A stretch of DNA of 64,000 nucleotides from Sporosarcina sp. FSL W7-1349 (GCF_038003045.1 NZ_JBBOOK010000001.1:2356001-2420000), one strand, 5' to 3'; shown: positions 31,464 to 41,130, numbered from the stretch's first letter. Made by a program: numbers and translations. Notes: generated by a model not told the origin, from the letters alone.

Positions 31464-32948
31464 TTGAAATCTACTGAAACGACCATCAAATCGAAACGAA
31501 ACCTCAAGCCTCTTTGGATTGCACTCGCTTTTGCAGCCTTGATTGTCATCGTGTTGCTGCCTAACCACCACGAACTTCCGATAGCCGGTCAACGGGCCCT
31601 CGCCATCTTGGCATTTGCGGTCATCTTATGGATGACGGAAGCGGTCACGTATCCAGTGAGCGCCGCTATGATCATCGCCCTGGTCGCACTCTTGCTCGGA
31701 CTTGCCCCGGATATGGCCAATCCGGACGTCATGCTTGGAACGAAAAATGCGCTCAAGATGGCACTTGGCGGATTTTCCAATTCAGCCGTCGCCCTTGTAG
31801 CTGCCGCCTTGTTCTTAGCCGCCGCCATGCAGGCAACGAATCTCCATAAACGGCTTGCTTTGTATATCCTTTCGAAAGTCGGCGTCCGGACAGGCGCCAT
31901 TGTTTTCGGAGCAATCCTTGTATCGATCATACTTGCGTTTTTCGTGCCAAGCGCTACGGCACGGGCCGGTGCGGTCGTTCCTATTTTGCTTGGAATGGTC
32001 GCCGCATTCGGCTTGCCTCATAATAGCCGGCTTGGCGCCCTGCTCGTCATTACGGCAGTACAGGCTGTCTCCATTTGGAATATCGGTATCAAGACGGGAG
32101 CGGCCCAAAATATGGTCGCTCTTGGGTTTATCGAAAAGGAATTCGGCGTCTCGGTCGCCTGGAGCTCTTGGTTCCTCTACGCCGCTCCTTGGTCCATCAT
32201 CATGTCCGTCGTCCTCTACTTTGTCATGTTGCGGATCATTAAACCGGAAACGAAAGTGGTCGAGGGCGGGAAGGAATTGATTCAAAATCAATTGAAAGAA
32301 ATGGGTCCGATTACGGCGGCGGAAATTCGCCTCATTGTCATTTCCATCGCCCTCCTTTTCTTCTGGTCCACCGAAGAGAAGCTCCACCCTTTCGACACGA
32401 CAACTGTGACGCTTGTAGCGTTGGCAATTCTGTTGTCGCCAAAGATTGGCGTCTTTGACTGGAAGACAGTGGAGAAGCTGATCCCTTGGGGGACAATTAT
32501 CGTCTTCGCCGTCGGGATTGCGCTTGGGACCATCCTATTGGACACAAATGGCGCCCAATGGTTGTCGGATAAAGTGTTCGGCGCGATGGGACTTGACCAT
32601 ATGCCGCTGATCGCGACAATTGCCTTGCTGTCCCTGTTCAACATTTTGATCCACTTGGGATTTGCCAGTGCGACGAGCCTGTCGTCGGCGCTCATTCCAA
32701 TTTTCATCGCCTTGACATCAACTCTGGCGATCGATGCCAATGAGATCGGGTTTGTCCTGATTCAACAATTTGTCATCAGTTTTGGTTTCTTGCTACCGGT
32801 GAGTGCACCGCAAAATATGCTCGCATACGGGACCGGCGCCTTTACCGTCAAGGATTTCCTGAAGTCAGGGATACCTCTGACCGTGATTGGGTATTTGCTC
32901 ATCCTTTTATTCAGCGCCACGTATTGGAAATGGATCGGACTGTTGTAA
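31464..32948 (+). CDS. SLC13/DASS-family anion permease
   Basis: A 494-aa protein with about twelve membrane helices. The N-terminal WMTEAVTYPVSAAMII and the paired hairpin motifs SNSAVALVAAALFLAAAMQ and GFASATSLSSALIPIF are characteristic of sodium- or proton-coupled dicarboxylate/citrate/sulfate carriers of the DASS family. The start is TTG after a GGAAAGGATG site. It is a single gene; substrate is probably a di- or tricarboxylate, which fits the catabolic genes further right. Confidence 0.88.
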   Translation: MKSTETTIKSKRNLKPLWIALAFAALIVIVLLPNHHELPIAGQRALAILAFAVILWMTEAVTYPVSAAMIIALVALLLGLAPDMANPDVMLGTKNALKMALGGFSNSAVALVAAALFLAAAMQATNLHKRLALYILSKVGVRTGAIVFGAILVSIILAFFVPSATARAGAVVPILLGMVAAFGLPHNSRLGALLVITAVQAVSIWNIGIKTGAAQNMVALGFIEKEFGVSVAWSSWFLYAAPWSIIMSVVLYFVMLRIIKPETKVVEGGKELIQNQLKEMGPITAAEIRLIVISIALLFFWSTEEKLHPFDTTTVTLVALAILLSPKIGVFDWKTVEKLIPWGTIIVFAVGIALGTILLDTNGAQWLSDKVFGAMGLDHMPLIATIALLSLFNILIHLGFASATSLSSALIPIFIALTSTLAIDANEIGFVLIQQFVISFGFLLPVSAPQNMLAYGTGAFTVKDFLKSGIPLTVIGYLLILLFSATYWKWIGLL

Positions 32949-32957
32949 ATCCGTTTA

Positions 32958-32983
32958 TTCCCCGTCAGTTGGGGAACATTTTT
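32958..32983 (+). terminator. intrinsic terminator after SLC13 gene
   Basis: TTCCCC and GGGGAA pair over a 7-base loop, followed by CATTTTT. The stem is short. Confidence 0.6.
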
Positions 32984-33014
32984 ACTAGTGACAGCTACGA
33001 AGGAGGAACTTACA

Positions 33015-33896
33015 TTGTCTGAAAACAAATACGAAAAAATCGACAAAGCAGTGACGCCGCAAACGCAGGAGCAGCAGCCCGGTGTGGAAGCAGAGATGAC
33101 GCCCGAGCCGATTTATGAAGATGAAAATTACAAAGGGTCGAATAAATTAAAAGGGAAAAATGCGTTGATTACTGGCGGGGATAGTGGAATCGGACGTGCC
33201 GTCGCGGTTGCATATGCGAAGGAAGGCGCCAATGTCGCCATCGCCTATTTGGATGAAGCCGAAGAAGTCGATGCTGATAAAACGGTGGAATTGATTCAAA
33301 AGCACGGCGGAAAAGCGATGAAGATTCAAACGGATATTAGCGAAGAGGAAAATTGCGAGGAGTTGGTCCAGAAGGTCATCGATGAGTGGGGACATCTCCA
33401 CATACTCGTCAACAACGCGGGCAAGCAGTTTCCGCAGAAGGACATTGCGGACATATCGGCCGATCAAATGCGGGAGACATTCGAGACAAACTTTTTCGGA
33501 CTGTTTTATATGACGAAAGCGGCAGTGGCGCAGATGACAGAAGGTGATACGATCGTCAACACATCATCCATCACGGCGTATAACGGCTCGCCAGGATTGA
33601 TCGATTATTCCGCGACAAAGGGAGCGATCACCTCTTTCACTCGCTCCCTTGCCTTGAACTTGGCCGAGAAGAAAATCCGGGTCAACGCAGTTGCACCCGG
33701 CCCGATTTGGACACCGCTCATCCCGGCCACTTTCGATGCCAAGAAGGTCGAGCAGCACGGCGGGGATACACCGGTCAAACGGCGTGGCCAGCCGGCGGAA
33801 AATGCACCGGCCTATGTGTTTTTAGCCTCCAATGACTCCAGCTACATGACCGGGCAAACGATTCATGTCGATGGCGGGGATTATGTGGGATCCTAA
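33015..33896 (+). CDS. short-chain dehydrogenase (YhdF/YhxC-like)
   Basis: A 293-aa SDR with an N-terminal extension of about 45 residues typical of YhdF/YhxC-type stress dehydrogenases. NAD(P) motif TGGDSGIG (about residue 52), NNAG, catalytic Ser in NTSSITAY and YxxxK in YSATKGA are all present. The start is a TTG eight bases after AAGGAGG; a GTG nine codons upstream lacks a site. Substrate unknown; relatives act on sugar or polyol-like compounds. Confidence 0.9.
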   Translation: MSENKYEKIDKAVTPQTQEQQPGVEAEMTPEPIYEDENYKGSNKLKGKNALITGGDSGIGRAVAVAYAKEGANVAIAYLDEAEEVDADKTVELIQKHGGKAMKIQTDISEEENCEELVQKVIDEWGHLHILVNNAGKQFPQKDIADISADQMRETFETNFFGLFYMTKAAVAQMTEGDTIVNTSSITAYNGSPGLIDYSATKGAITSFTRSLALNLAEKKIRVNAVAPGPIWTPLIPATFDAKKVEQHGGDTPVKRRGQPAENAPAYVFLASNDSSYMTGQTIHVDGGDYVGS

Positions 33897-33907
33897 TCCT
33901 GGATTGG

Positions 33908-33936
33908 ACCCCGGAAGCGGCGGCTTTCGGGGTTTT
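33908..33936 (+). terminator. intrinsic terminator after SDR gene
   Basis: ACCCCGGAAGC and GCTTTCGGGGT pair with one wobble or mismatch around GGCG, followed by TTTTC. Confidence 0.75.
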
Positions 33937-34769
33937 CATATATTTTCGGCAGGGGTTCTGGCAAGCTCTATCTTTTCCCTTAAAAACTCAAAAGCCTCTT
34001 TCGCTGTATAATAACTATCGTGTTTCTGATCAATTTCTGGAGTAATGAACCCTTTGTACGAAATTGATTGCAAGGTTTGAATTAGTTCCTCGAAGTGAAA
34101 TCTCCCTTTTCCCGGCGCCAGACGGTCACTGTCCGCTACGTGAAGATAGATCATCCACTCACGGGCCTGTTCAAAGCTCGCCTTGTCGAACTCACCTTCC
34201 ACTTCCATATGATACGTATCCAGCATGAGGTTGAGGTTGGGCAACTGCAAAGATTCCGCGAACAATAGGGCGGATGAGGTTGTGTTCAGATTATTCATCG
34301 CAAGATGGCTTTGAGGTTCCAAAGCCACTTTGACCCCGAGCTTCTCCGCGACTTCACACACTTGCTCCAGCCCTTCCCGCATCCACAGCCAGGATTGTTC
34401 TGAATGCTTGTCGTCAATCTCTCCCCTTAACTTTCCAATGCTGACTATGGAATCAAATTGCGCAGTGAATTCCACTATTTTTTTCGCCCGCTTCACAGCC
34501 ATTGCTCTTGTTTCCGCGTTTCCATCCGTAAATGTCATTTGATCATCGCTGACAACCGGCCCGGTTCCGACTGCCGCCACTTGAAGATTCAATTGCTGAA
34601 GTAGCCTGGAAATGCCTACGATATCGATTTCTTCTGGATTTCGAACGAGCAGTTCAACTCCGGAATAGCCGATCTCCGCCAACTGGGCTAAGATTTGCTT
34701 CGTGTCTCCTTTGAACCCCAGCAGCGGCTTTACTGTTTCTTCTGTTAAAACGGGGTATGCCAACTTCAT
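33936..34769 (-). CDS. sugar-phosphate isomerase/epimerase-type TIM barrel
   Basis: A 277-aa xylose-isomerase-like TIM barrel. Metal-binding residues are visible in VALEPQSHLAM (Glu), LMLDTYHME (Asp and His), HVADSDR and FITPEID (Glu). The start MKLAYPVL follows a GGAAGAGAG-type site. It is the last gene of the seven-gene minus operon. Relatives isomerise hydroxypyruvate, sugars or inosose, or open lactones. The true substrate is unknown. Confidence 0.85.
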   Translation of the reverse strand: MKLAYPVLTEETVKPLLGFKGDTKQILAQLAEIGYSGVELLVRNPEEIDIVGISRLLQQLNLQVAAVGTGPVVSDDQMTFTDGNAETRAMAVKRAKKIVEFTAQFDSIVSIGKLRGEIDDKHSEQSWLWMREGLEQVCEVAEKLGVKVALEPQSHLAMNNLNTTSSALLFAESLQLPNLNLMLDTYHMEVEGEFDKASFEQAREWMIYLHVADSDRLAPGKGRFHFEELIQTLQSISYKGFITPEIDQKHDSYYTAKEAFEFLREKIELARTPAENI

Positions 34770-34804
34770 CTCTCTCTTCCTTTCCAACCTAATCTGACAA
34801 GAAT

Positions 34805-35893
34805 TTAAGAATGCAAGGCGCCTTCCCGCAGGATGCCCGCTATATCCACCCCATATTTCGTGCCCGTCTCCTGAAGCGTCTGAATAACTTCCTCCGTTAA
34901 TGGGATGCCTGTTTCCAGGCGCTCGACTGCCGTGTTCTCCTCCGGCTCCCCTGGAATTAAAATCTCTTCAAACCCTTGTGCTTTTGGCAATGCTTTGGCT
35001 CGTTTGACGAATGTGTCCATTCGATGTTCAAATTCATCTTTCGATACAAACAAGTCCGGACGGATGGCAATAAACAGATGGCCCACGTTTTGCGGCTCTG
35101 AATGATCGAAATACAGGCTTTTCACATCACCTCCGTAGTTCGCTCCGGTCAAAACGCCGGCAAGAAGATCCATGAGCATCGCCAAAGCCGATCCTTTTGC
35201 TCCGCCGAACGGCAGGCAGACGCCTTCAAAGGCTTTTGCCGCATCCGTGGTCGGGGCCCCCTCCTTGTCCAACGCCAAACCGGATGCAATGGATTCGCCA
35301 TGTGTCGCGGCTAAGCGGATTTTCCCGCGTGCAATTACGGTCATGGCCATATCCAATACATAGGGTACCTCTTCCTTCCCTCCCGGTACGCCGGCTGCAA
35401 AAGGGCTGGCACCGAGGAATGCGGTACGTGAGCCCCATACTGGCAGCGCCGGTGAGGAGTTTGTATATGCAAGAGATAGATACCCTTTTTTGATGGCATC
35501 CTTCACATAAAGAGCCGCCATGCCATAATGGGTGCTGCGTCTCACGCCTACGAGGCCGATACCATTTTTCTCCGCCAGTGCAACGGCTTCCTCTATAGCC
35601 CGGTGGCCTGCTAGAAATCCCATCCCGTCGTCGCCATCGACAAGCGAAACTGCCGGAAATACGTTTTGCACTGTAATATCCGGTTTCGGATTCACTACCC
35701 CGTGCTCAATTCTCTCCAAATACATCGGTATGCGGGAGATCCCATGGGAATCCAGCCCCCGTAAATTGGCTGCCACTAAATCGTGAGCTACTACAGAAGC
35801 ATCATCCTTTCTCAAACCTCCCGCTTCGAAAAGCCGGGCAGCGATGCTTGTCAAAGTGCCAGGATCCACTTTCATTATTAGTGTGTCCGCCAT
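34805..35893 (-). CDS. Ldh2-family malate/lactate/sulfolactate-type dehydrogenase
   Basis: A 362-aa member of the malate/L-lactate dehydrogenase family (PF02615), which is unrelated to common LDH/MDH. Signatures are RGLDSHGISRIPMYLER, catalytic-His-containing RRSTHYGMAA, and LPFGGAKGSALAMLMDLLAG. Members reduce or oxidise 2-hydroxy acids such as ureidoglycolate, sulfolactate or 2,3-diketogulonate with NAD(P). It follows the quinone-reductase gene by 34 bases and has a GGAGGG site before ATG. Confidence 0.92.
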   Translation of the reverse strand: MADTLIMKVDPGTLTSIAARLFEAGGLRKDDASVVAHDLVAANLRGLDSHGISRIPMYLERIEHGVVNPKPDITVQNVFPAVSLVDGDDGMGFLAGHRAIEEAVALAEKNGIGLVGVRRSTHYGMAALYVKDAIKKGYLSLAYTNSSPALPVWGSRTAFLGASPFAAGVPGGKEEVPYVLDMAMTVIARGKIRLAATHGESIASGLALDKEGAPTTDAAKAFEGVCLPFGGAKGSALAMLMDLLAGVLTGANYGGDVKSLYFDHSEPQNVGHLFIAIRPDLFVSKDEFEHRMDTFVKRAKALPKAQGFEEILIPGEPEENTAVERLETGIPLTEEVIQTLQETGTKYGVDIAGILREGALHS

Positions 35894-35927
35894 TCAATTC
35901 CCTCCATTTCATTTACAAGTGATTGTT

Positions 35928-36935
35928 TCACGCTTGCAACAGTTTCTCCAACTCCGAACCGGGTGGTATCAATATAATCTTCCCTGTACTCTTTCTGCTC
36001 TCCATTAAAACATGCCCTTTGGCAGCATCAGCCAACGCAAACATATGGCCGACGATCATTTGCAACCGCTTCTTCTCCAACAGGGGAATGACCTTCTCCG
36101 CAATCGGCTTTACCGCATGCGGCCTATACTTCCTTAGGGTGCTGAAACTAAAACCACGCACCGACCGGCAACTTGCATGCAGGGCCGATGAACGAATCAT
36201 GCCCGCTCTCCCGCCTGCATTGCCGAACTGGACCAGCCGACCGAACTTTGCAAGGCAATCCAAACTTTTTTCCGTCACGTCACCGGCCATGGAATCCAAG
36301 ATAATATCCACCCCTCTTCCGTCTGTGCTAACGAGCGTTTTTTCCGCGAAATTCTCTGCTTCCCGGTTGATGACGTCATCTGCTCCTGCTTGCCGTACTA
36401 CCTCTCTTTTTTCTTCCTGGCTTATTGTGCCAATCACCTTTCCAGCCCCCATCATCTTTGCTAACTGAATGGCGGTCGTCCCGATTCCCCCGCCCGCCGC
36501 ATGGACTAGGACAGTTTCCCCGGGTTGGATAGATGCGACATCTGAAAGAAGCTTATATGCCGTAAATGAAACGATAGGCGCTGCAGCCGCAGTCAAAAAG
36601 TCAACAGCGTAGGGAATGGGGAATGTCAGATTGGCAGGGGCGACGGCATATTCCGCATAAGACCCACCTACCGGGAAAGCGAGCACCCTTTGCCCTATAA
36701 AAAAATCGGTGACCCCTTCTCCCCATCCTGCCACGATGCCGGCAGCGTCAATTCCCGGCACATAGGGGATTTTTCCAGTCTCTTTTGATCCCTTCCTAAT
36801 CTTTACGTCACTGAAATTCAAACTACAGGCCTTCACCTTGATAAGCACCTGACCCGGCCCTGCCTGCGGCTGATCCATTTCCGTATAGATTAATGCCTCC
36901 GGACCGCCGAATTGAGGCACAATAATTGCCTTCAT
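35928..36935 (-). CDS. zinc-free MDR quinone oxidoreductase
   Basis: A 335-aa NADPH:quinone-oxidoreductase-type member of the medium-chain dehydrogenases. GroES-like N-terminus (residues 1-110, CSLNFSDVKIRKG) is followed by a Rossmann domain with HAAGGGIGTTAIQLAK (about residue 145). The cysteine ligands of zinc enzymes are absent. It is probably an enoyl or quinone reductase serving the operon pathway. An AAAGGCGG site precedes the ATG. Confidence 0.9.
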   Translation of the reverse strand: MKAIIVPQFGGPEALIYTEMDQPQAGPGQVLIKVKACSLNFSDVKIRKGSKETGKIPYVPGIDAAGIVAGWGEGVTDFFIGQRVLAFPVGGSYAEYAVAPANLTFPIPYAVDFLTAAAAPIVSFTAYKLLSDVASIQPGETVLVHAAGGGIGTTAIQLAKMMGAGKVIGTISQEEKREVVRQAGADDVINREAENFAEKTLVSTDGRGVDIILDSMAGDVTEKSLDCLAKFGRLVQFGNAGGRAGMIRSSALHASCRSVRGFSFSTLRKYRPHAVKPIAEKVIPLLEKKRLQMIVGHMFALADAAKGHVLMESRKSTGKIILIPPGSELEKLLQA

Positions 36936-36992
36936 TTAAATCGCCGCCTTTTTATATGATGGGAGTGCCTTCTTCCCTACGGCATCTCTCCC

Positions 36993-37757
36993 TTATATCG
37001 CAGTCCATCCTCCATCCACGCGGATCGTTTCACCTGTAATAAAATTCGCCAAATCAGAGGCTAGGAATAAAACAGCTCCGGTGACATCATCCGGTTTCGC
37101 CAACGAACCGAGTGGAATGCGGCGTAAGACGTCTTGATAAAAATCCTCGTCTTCAAACATCGTTTTTGTAAAGTCTGTTTCAATGAAGGTAGGCGCCACC
37201 GCATTAACTTTTATATTATGGCTCGCCCATTCAACAGCCAGTGCTTTGGTCAGCTGCACAGCCCCGCCTTTGCTAGAGCAGTATGCCGCACGTTTGATAT
37301 AGCCGACAAATGCCATCTGGGAGACGATATTAATGATTCTCCCCGGCCGTCCTTGCTCGATCATATATTTTCCGACCCGCTGCGCGCTGAAGAACGTCCC
37401 TTTCAAATTGGTGTCGAGCACCCGATCCCAATCATCCTCTGTCACTTCCAACGAGGGCTTGGCAATATTGATCCCTGCATTATTGACCAATACGTCCAAA
37501 TAACCGAACTGCTCGTATGCAAAGTCGATCATTTTATAAATTTGTTGGACATCCTGTATATCAGCGGATGCATACGTGCACCGTGGGTTAAATTGCCTTA
37601 GTCCCTCTGTCGCTTCTTGCAGATCGCGTTCATTTCTGCCTGTAATGATGACATCCGATCCCAATTTGGCAAAAGCAAGAGCAATATTTTTTCCGATCCC
37701 TTTGCTTCCTCCGACAACCATCACCTTTTTTGACTTCATCTCGGAAAAATAACTCAT
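36993..37757 (-). CDS. short-chain dehydrogenase, FabG/gluconate 5-dehydrogenase-like
   Basis: A 254-aa classical SDR: GGSKGIGKN (residue about 16), NNAGIN, catalytic Ser in NIVSQMAF, YxxxK in YCSSKGG, and a C-terminal GETIRVDGGW. The ATG overlaps the stop of the iron-dependent dehydrogenase (ATGA), so they are co-translated. It probably acts on a hydroxy or keto intermediate; a fatty-acid role is unlikely in this setting. Confidence 0.92.
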   Translation of the reverse strand: MSYFSEMKSKKVMVVGGSKGIGKNIALAFAKLGSDVIITGRNERDLQEATEGLRQFNPRCTYASADIQDVQQIYKMIDFAYEQFGYLDVLVNNAGINIAKPSLEVTEDDWDRVLDTNLKGTFFSAQRVGKYMIEQGRPGRIINIVSQMAFVGYIKRAAYCSSKGGAVQLTKALAVEWASHNIKVNAVAPTFIETDFTKTMFEDEDFYQDVLRRIPLGSLAKPDDVTGAVLFLASDLANFITGETIRVDGGWTAI

Positions 37758-38959
37758 GCATGGACCTCCTCGGACATTGGGGAGTTTACTGATTCCCCCT
37801 CTTCTCCATATGCCTCGTCATAAATTTTCAAAATCTCATTCGCTGTGAGCCAGCGTGGATTATTTTGGAGAAGCCGGTCCACTTTGCTTGCCTCTTCTGC
37901 CAACGCTGGCAGATCCGTAGCTTGCACCCCTACTTCTTTCAGGTTGGAAGGAATTCCGACATCTTGGGACAACTGGGCCAATGCCGTCACTGCACGTTCG
38001 GCCGCTTCCCGCAGTGACAGGCCAGACACGTTTTCCCCCATCGCTTTCGCCACTTCAGCAAATTTCTCCAAGTCTGCCACCACGTTATACTTCATGACAA
38101 ACGGAAGTAATAGGGAGTTGGCTACCCCATGCGGAACGTTGAATTTCCCGCCGAGAGGATAGGCTAGCGCATGGACTGCACCAACTCCCGCATTCCCAAG
38201 GGAAATTCCTGCGAGCAGGCTGCCCATCGACATATCTTCACGGGCTTTCAAATCATTTCCGTTATATACAGCTCTCCGTAGCGAACGGGAAATTAACTTT
38301 ATCGCTTGCAGGGCAATGCCATCCGTCAACTCCCCCGCACGGATGGCGGTGTAGGATTCCACGGCATGGACCAGTGCGTCCATACCTGTAGCTGCTGTAA
38401 CGGTCGGCGGAACGGTAAGGGTTAGTTCAGCATCCACGATGGCCACCGTCGGAAGCAAGTATGGACTGACAATCCCCTTTTTCACACTATCCCGTGTATC
38501 GGTGAAAATGGCATTATACGTCACTTCCGATCCGGTTCCTGCAGTGGTCGGCACTAAGATGGTAGGAATTCCCGGTTTTTTCACTTTTTCAATTCCAATG
38601 AACTCTCTAACGTCTTCGTCATTCGTCAACATGACCGCCAGCACTTTCGTAACGTCGAGCGCACTTCCGCCCCCTACCCCTATGAGAAGGTCGTAACCTT
38701 TACCTGTCAGTTTAGCGGCAAGCATTTCAAGATTTTCAAAAGGTGGTTCAGGTACTACGTCATCGATGATATCCGCTTGAAGACCGACAGCGGCAAGCGG
38801 GGTCATCACCTTGGACAGCAAACCTGTCTCCCGGATGATCTTGTCTGTGATGAGGGCCACTTTGCTCGCTTTTAATAATACTGCTTGTTCACCGATTGCT
38901 GTCACCGACCCTGTTCCTGTCAGGAGCGTCCCTGCCGTGCGAAAATATGCAATACCCAT
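37754..38959 (-). CDS. iron-containing alcohol dehydrogenase
   Basis: A 401-aa group III alcohol dehydrogenase. The cofactor loop GGGSALDVTK and TTAGTGSEVT, and metal-ligand motifs MDALVHAVE and AVHALAYPLGGKFNVPHG are all intact. It should oxidise an alcohol or 2-hydroxy acid, or reduce an aldehyde, with NAD. A GAGGAGG site precedes the ATG, 13 bases after the aldehyde dehydrogenase gene. Confidence 0.93.
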   Translation of the reverse strand: MGIAYFRTAGTLLTGTGSVTAIGEQAVLLKASKVALITDKIIRETGLLSKVMTPLAAVGLQADIIDDVVPEPPFENLEMLAAKLTGKGYDLLIGVGGGSALDVTKVLAVMLTNDEDVREFIGIEKVKKPGIPTILVPTTAGTGSEVTYNAIFTDTRDSVKKGIVSPYLLPTVAIVDAELTLTVPPTVTAATGMDALVHAVESYTAIRAGELTDGIALQAIKLISRSLRRAVYNGNDLKAREDMSMGSLLAGISLGNAGVGAVHALAYPLGGKFNVPHGVANSLLLPFVMKYNVVADLEKFAEVAKAMGENVSGLSLREAAERAVTALAQLSQDVGIPSNLKEVGVQATDLPALAEEASKVDRLLQNNPRWLTANEILKIYDEAYGEEGESVNSPMSEEVHA

Positions 38960-38972
38960 TCCCTGTTCCTCC

Positions 38973-40415
38973 TCAACCTAATTTTATGCCGACGAATTTG
39001 ATTTCCGTCATGTCCTCCATGGCATATTTGACGCCTTCTCTGCCGACTCCGCTGTTTTTGATCCCCCCGTACGGGTAATTATCCTGGCGATAGGTGGATG
39101 TTTCGTTAATCCAGACGCCCCCTGTTTCAAGGGCATCCGCCAATCGCATGGCACGATTGATATCATTCGTGAAAACGCCGGCCTGCAGCCCGAATACCGA
39201 ATCATTTGCCATGGCGATCACTTCTTCTTCCGTTTCAAATGGGATGACTGAAACAATCGGTGCAAATGTCTCCTCGCATACTATTTTCATATCCTGCGTC
39301 ACATCCACCATGATAGTCGGTTCAAGCATCGTGCCTTTCCGTTTTCCTCCTGTTGCCACACTCGCGCCCGCCTTGACAGCTTCTTGTATCCAGCTATGGG
39401 CACGAACGGCTTCCTCTTCAGTGATCATCGGCCCGATATCCGTCGATTCTTCCGCTGGGTCTCCGATGACCAGGTCGTTCACTAACGCAACGTATTCATC
39501 CAAAAACTGTTGGTAAATCCCCTTTTGCACATAAATCCGCTGTGCCGAGATGCAAACTTGTCCCGAGAAAGCAAAGGCCCCTTTCACGAGTCCTTTCGCG
39601 GCTGCCTTGCTATCCGCATCGTCGAATAGGATGTTCGGCGAGTTCGAACCCAATTCCAGCGTCACTCTCTTTAAACCAGCTTTTTGGCGAAGTCCAATCC
39701 CGACCGACGGACTTCCCGTAAAAGTAATTTTGCTAATATGGGGATGAGACACTAATAGGTCGCCCACTTCCGAACCGTTGCCGATGATCAAGTTTAGGGC
39801 CCCTTTCGGCAGTCCCGCCTCTTCAAATAGCTTCACCAGTTTGTAGGCGGACAACGGCGTTTTGCCCGCCGGTTTCAATACAACCGTGTTTCCTGCCGCA
39901 ATGGCCGGCGCAATCTTATGCAGCGCTAAATTCAGCGGGAAATTGAATGGAGTGATGGCGGAAATGACCCCAATCGGCCGCCTGCGGACCATTCCAATCC
40001 GATTTTCGCCACCGACCGCCGCATCCATCGGAACAAGTTCCCCACCGATTTTTTTAGCTTCATCTGCGGCGAAACGCAGGACTTGCACAGCCCTTCCCAC
40101 TTCCGACCTTCCGTCCCGGATGGGCTTTCCCGCTTCCAACACTAGGATTTGAGCAAACTCCTCTGTACGTTCCTCCAGCAATTCCGCCGTTTTCCGCAAA
40201 ATATCCGATCGTCTGTAAGCTGGCATCGTTTTCATCGTTCGATGGAAGGCTTGATACGCCGACTCAATCGCTTGTTCTGCATCTTCTGCAGAGGCAAGAC
40301 TTACTTTCCCGACAACTTCGCCGTTGAACGGATTCACAACATCAATCCATCTTTCCTTCTTTATCGGTTCCCCTTCAATCAGGGAAGCGACCTGCATGGC
40401 ATCAGTAAAGATCAT
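38973..40415 (-). CDS. NAD(P)-dependent aldehyde dehydrogenase
   Basis: A 480-aa aldehyde dehydrogenase with cofactor Lys in VVLKPAGKTPLSA, FTGSPSVG, active-site Glu in TLELGSNSP and nucleophile Cys in FAFSGQVCISAQR (about residue 290). It is closest in style to glyceraldehyde-3-phosphate/lactaldehyde/succinate-semialdehyde ALDHs. The start overlaps the end of the racemase-like gene, with AAAGGAGG upstream. Together with the iron ADH it suggests an alcohol-aldehyde-acid sequence. Confidence 0.93.
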   Translation of the reverse strand: MIFTDAMQVASLIEGEPIKKERWIDVVNPFNGEVVGKVSLASAEDAEQAIESAYQAFHRTMKTMPAYRRSDILRKTAELLEERTEEFAQILVLEAGKPIRDGRSEVGRAVQVLRFAADEAKKIGGELVPMDAAVGGENRIGMVRRRPIGVISAITPFNFPLNLALHKIAPAIAAGNTVVLKPAGKTPLSAYKLVKLFEEAGLPKGALNLIIGNGSEVGDLLVSHPHISKITFTGSPSVGIGLRQKAGLKRVTLELGSNSPNILFDDADSKAAAKGLVKGAFAFSGQVCISAQRIYVQKGIYQQFLDEYVALVNDLVIGDPAEESTDIGPMITEEEAVRAHSWIQEAVKAGASVATGGKRKGTMLEPTIMVDVTQDMKIVCEETFAPIVSVIPFETEEEVIAMANDSVFGLQAGVFTNDINRAMRLADALETGGVWINETSTYRQDNYPYGGIKNSGVGREGVKYAMEDMTEIKFVGIKLG

Positions 40416-41094
40416 GTAAAGCGGCCTCCTTTTTCGTTATTTCCTGGACAATCGCTTTTACGCTTGTTTCAGGGCTTGTCAGTATCGGCTTGGTTTTGCC
40501 TTGGATCCCCTTGACTGCGCGGGCCATCGAAAACTGTGCGAAAACAATGACATCGCAGTCCAATGATAACTCCTCCGCTTTTCGGGTAATCAATTCATCA
40601 TGCTGTGCTGGATTTCGATTTTGCAATGCTTGGAAAGCTTCCGGAATGACTATAGTTTCGATCTGTACCGACTTTTGCCGTTCCGCTGCAATTCCTTCCA
40701 ATAGCCTTGTCGTCGTCGGACCTGCCGCTTCGACTGTTGCAATGACGCCAATCCGGCTTCCCAGGTCCACAGCTTTCTCGAGCATACTTAAATCAGCACT
40801 GAGCATCGGAACATTGAACAAGTGGCGGATTTCCGCAACCGCCGGAGTGAATGATGAGCAAGTTAATAGAATTCCATCGACTTCATGGGCAGCCGCTTTT
40901 TCCGCTAAATTCATCAATCGCCGGATCATACCTTTAGTGACCCGTTTTGTTTCATTCAATTCAAAAATCAGACTCTCATCCATGAAATTCACTAAAGTCA
41001 TCTCGGGAGCATGTTCACCAAACGCTTCCAAAATGGGTTGGACCGAGTTCATAGTTGCGTGGATAAGTGCGATTTGATACTGTTGTGCCGCCAA
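40402..41094 (-). CDS. Asp/Glu racemase-superfamily protein lacking the second cysteine
   Basis: A 230-aa member of the Asp/Glu/hydantoin racemase superfamily. The first catalytic Cys is present (LLTCSSFTPA, about residue 80), but where the second Cys of racemases is expected the sequence reads VFAQFSMARA, with no Cys. Single-Cys members can be decarboxylases or isomerases rather than racemases. It starts with TTG after ACAGGAGG and heads the seven-gene operon, diverging from a LysR gene 148 bases away. Confidence 0.82.
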   Translation of the reverse strand: MAAQQYQIALIHATMNSVQPILEAFGEHAPEMTLVNFMDESLIFELNETKRVTKGMIRRLMNLAEKAAAHEVDGILLTCSSFTPAVAEIRHLFNVPMLSADLSMLEKAVDLGSRIGVIATVEAAGPTTTRLLEGIAAERQKSVQIETIVIPEAFQALQNRNPAQHDELITRKAEELSLDCDVIVFAQFSMARAVKGIQGKTKPILTSPETSVKAIVQEITKKEAALHDLY

Positions 41095-41130
41095 ATCTGC
41101 GCCTCCTGTCTTCGTAAAGAAAATAATTTT

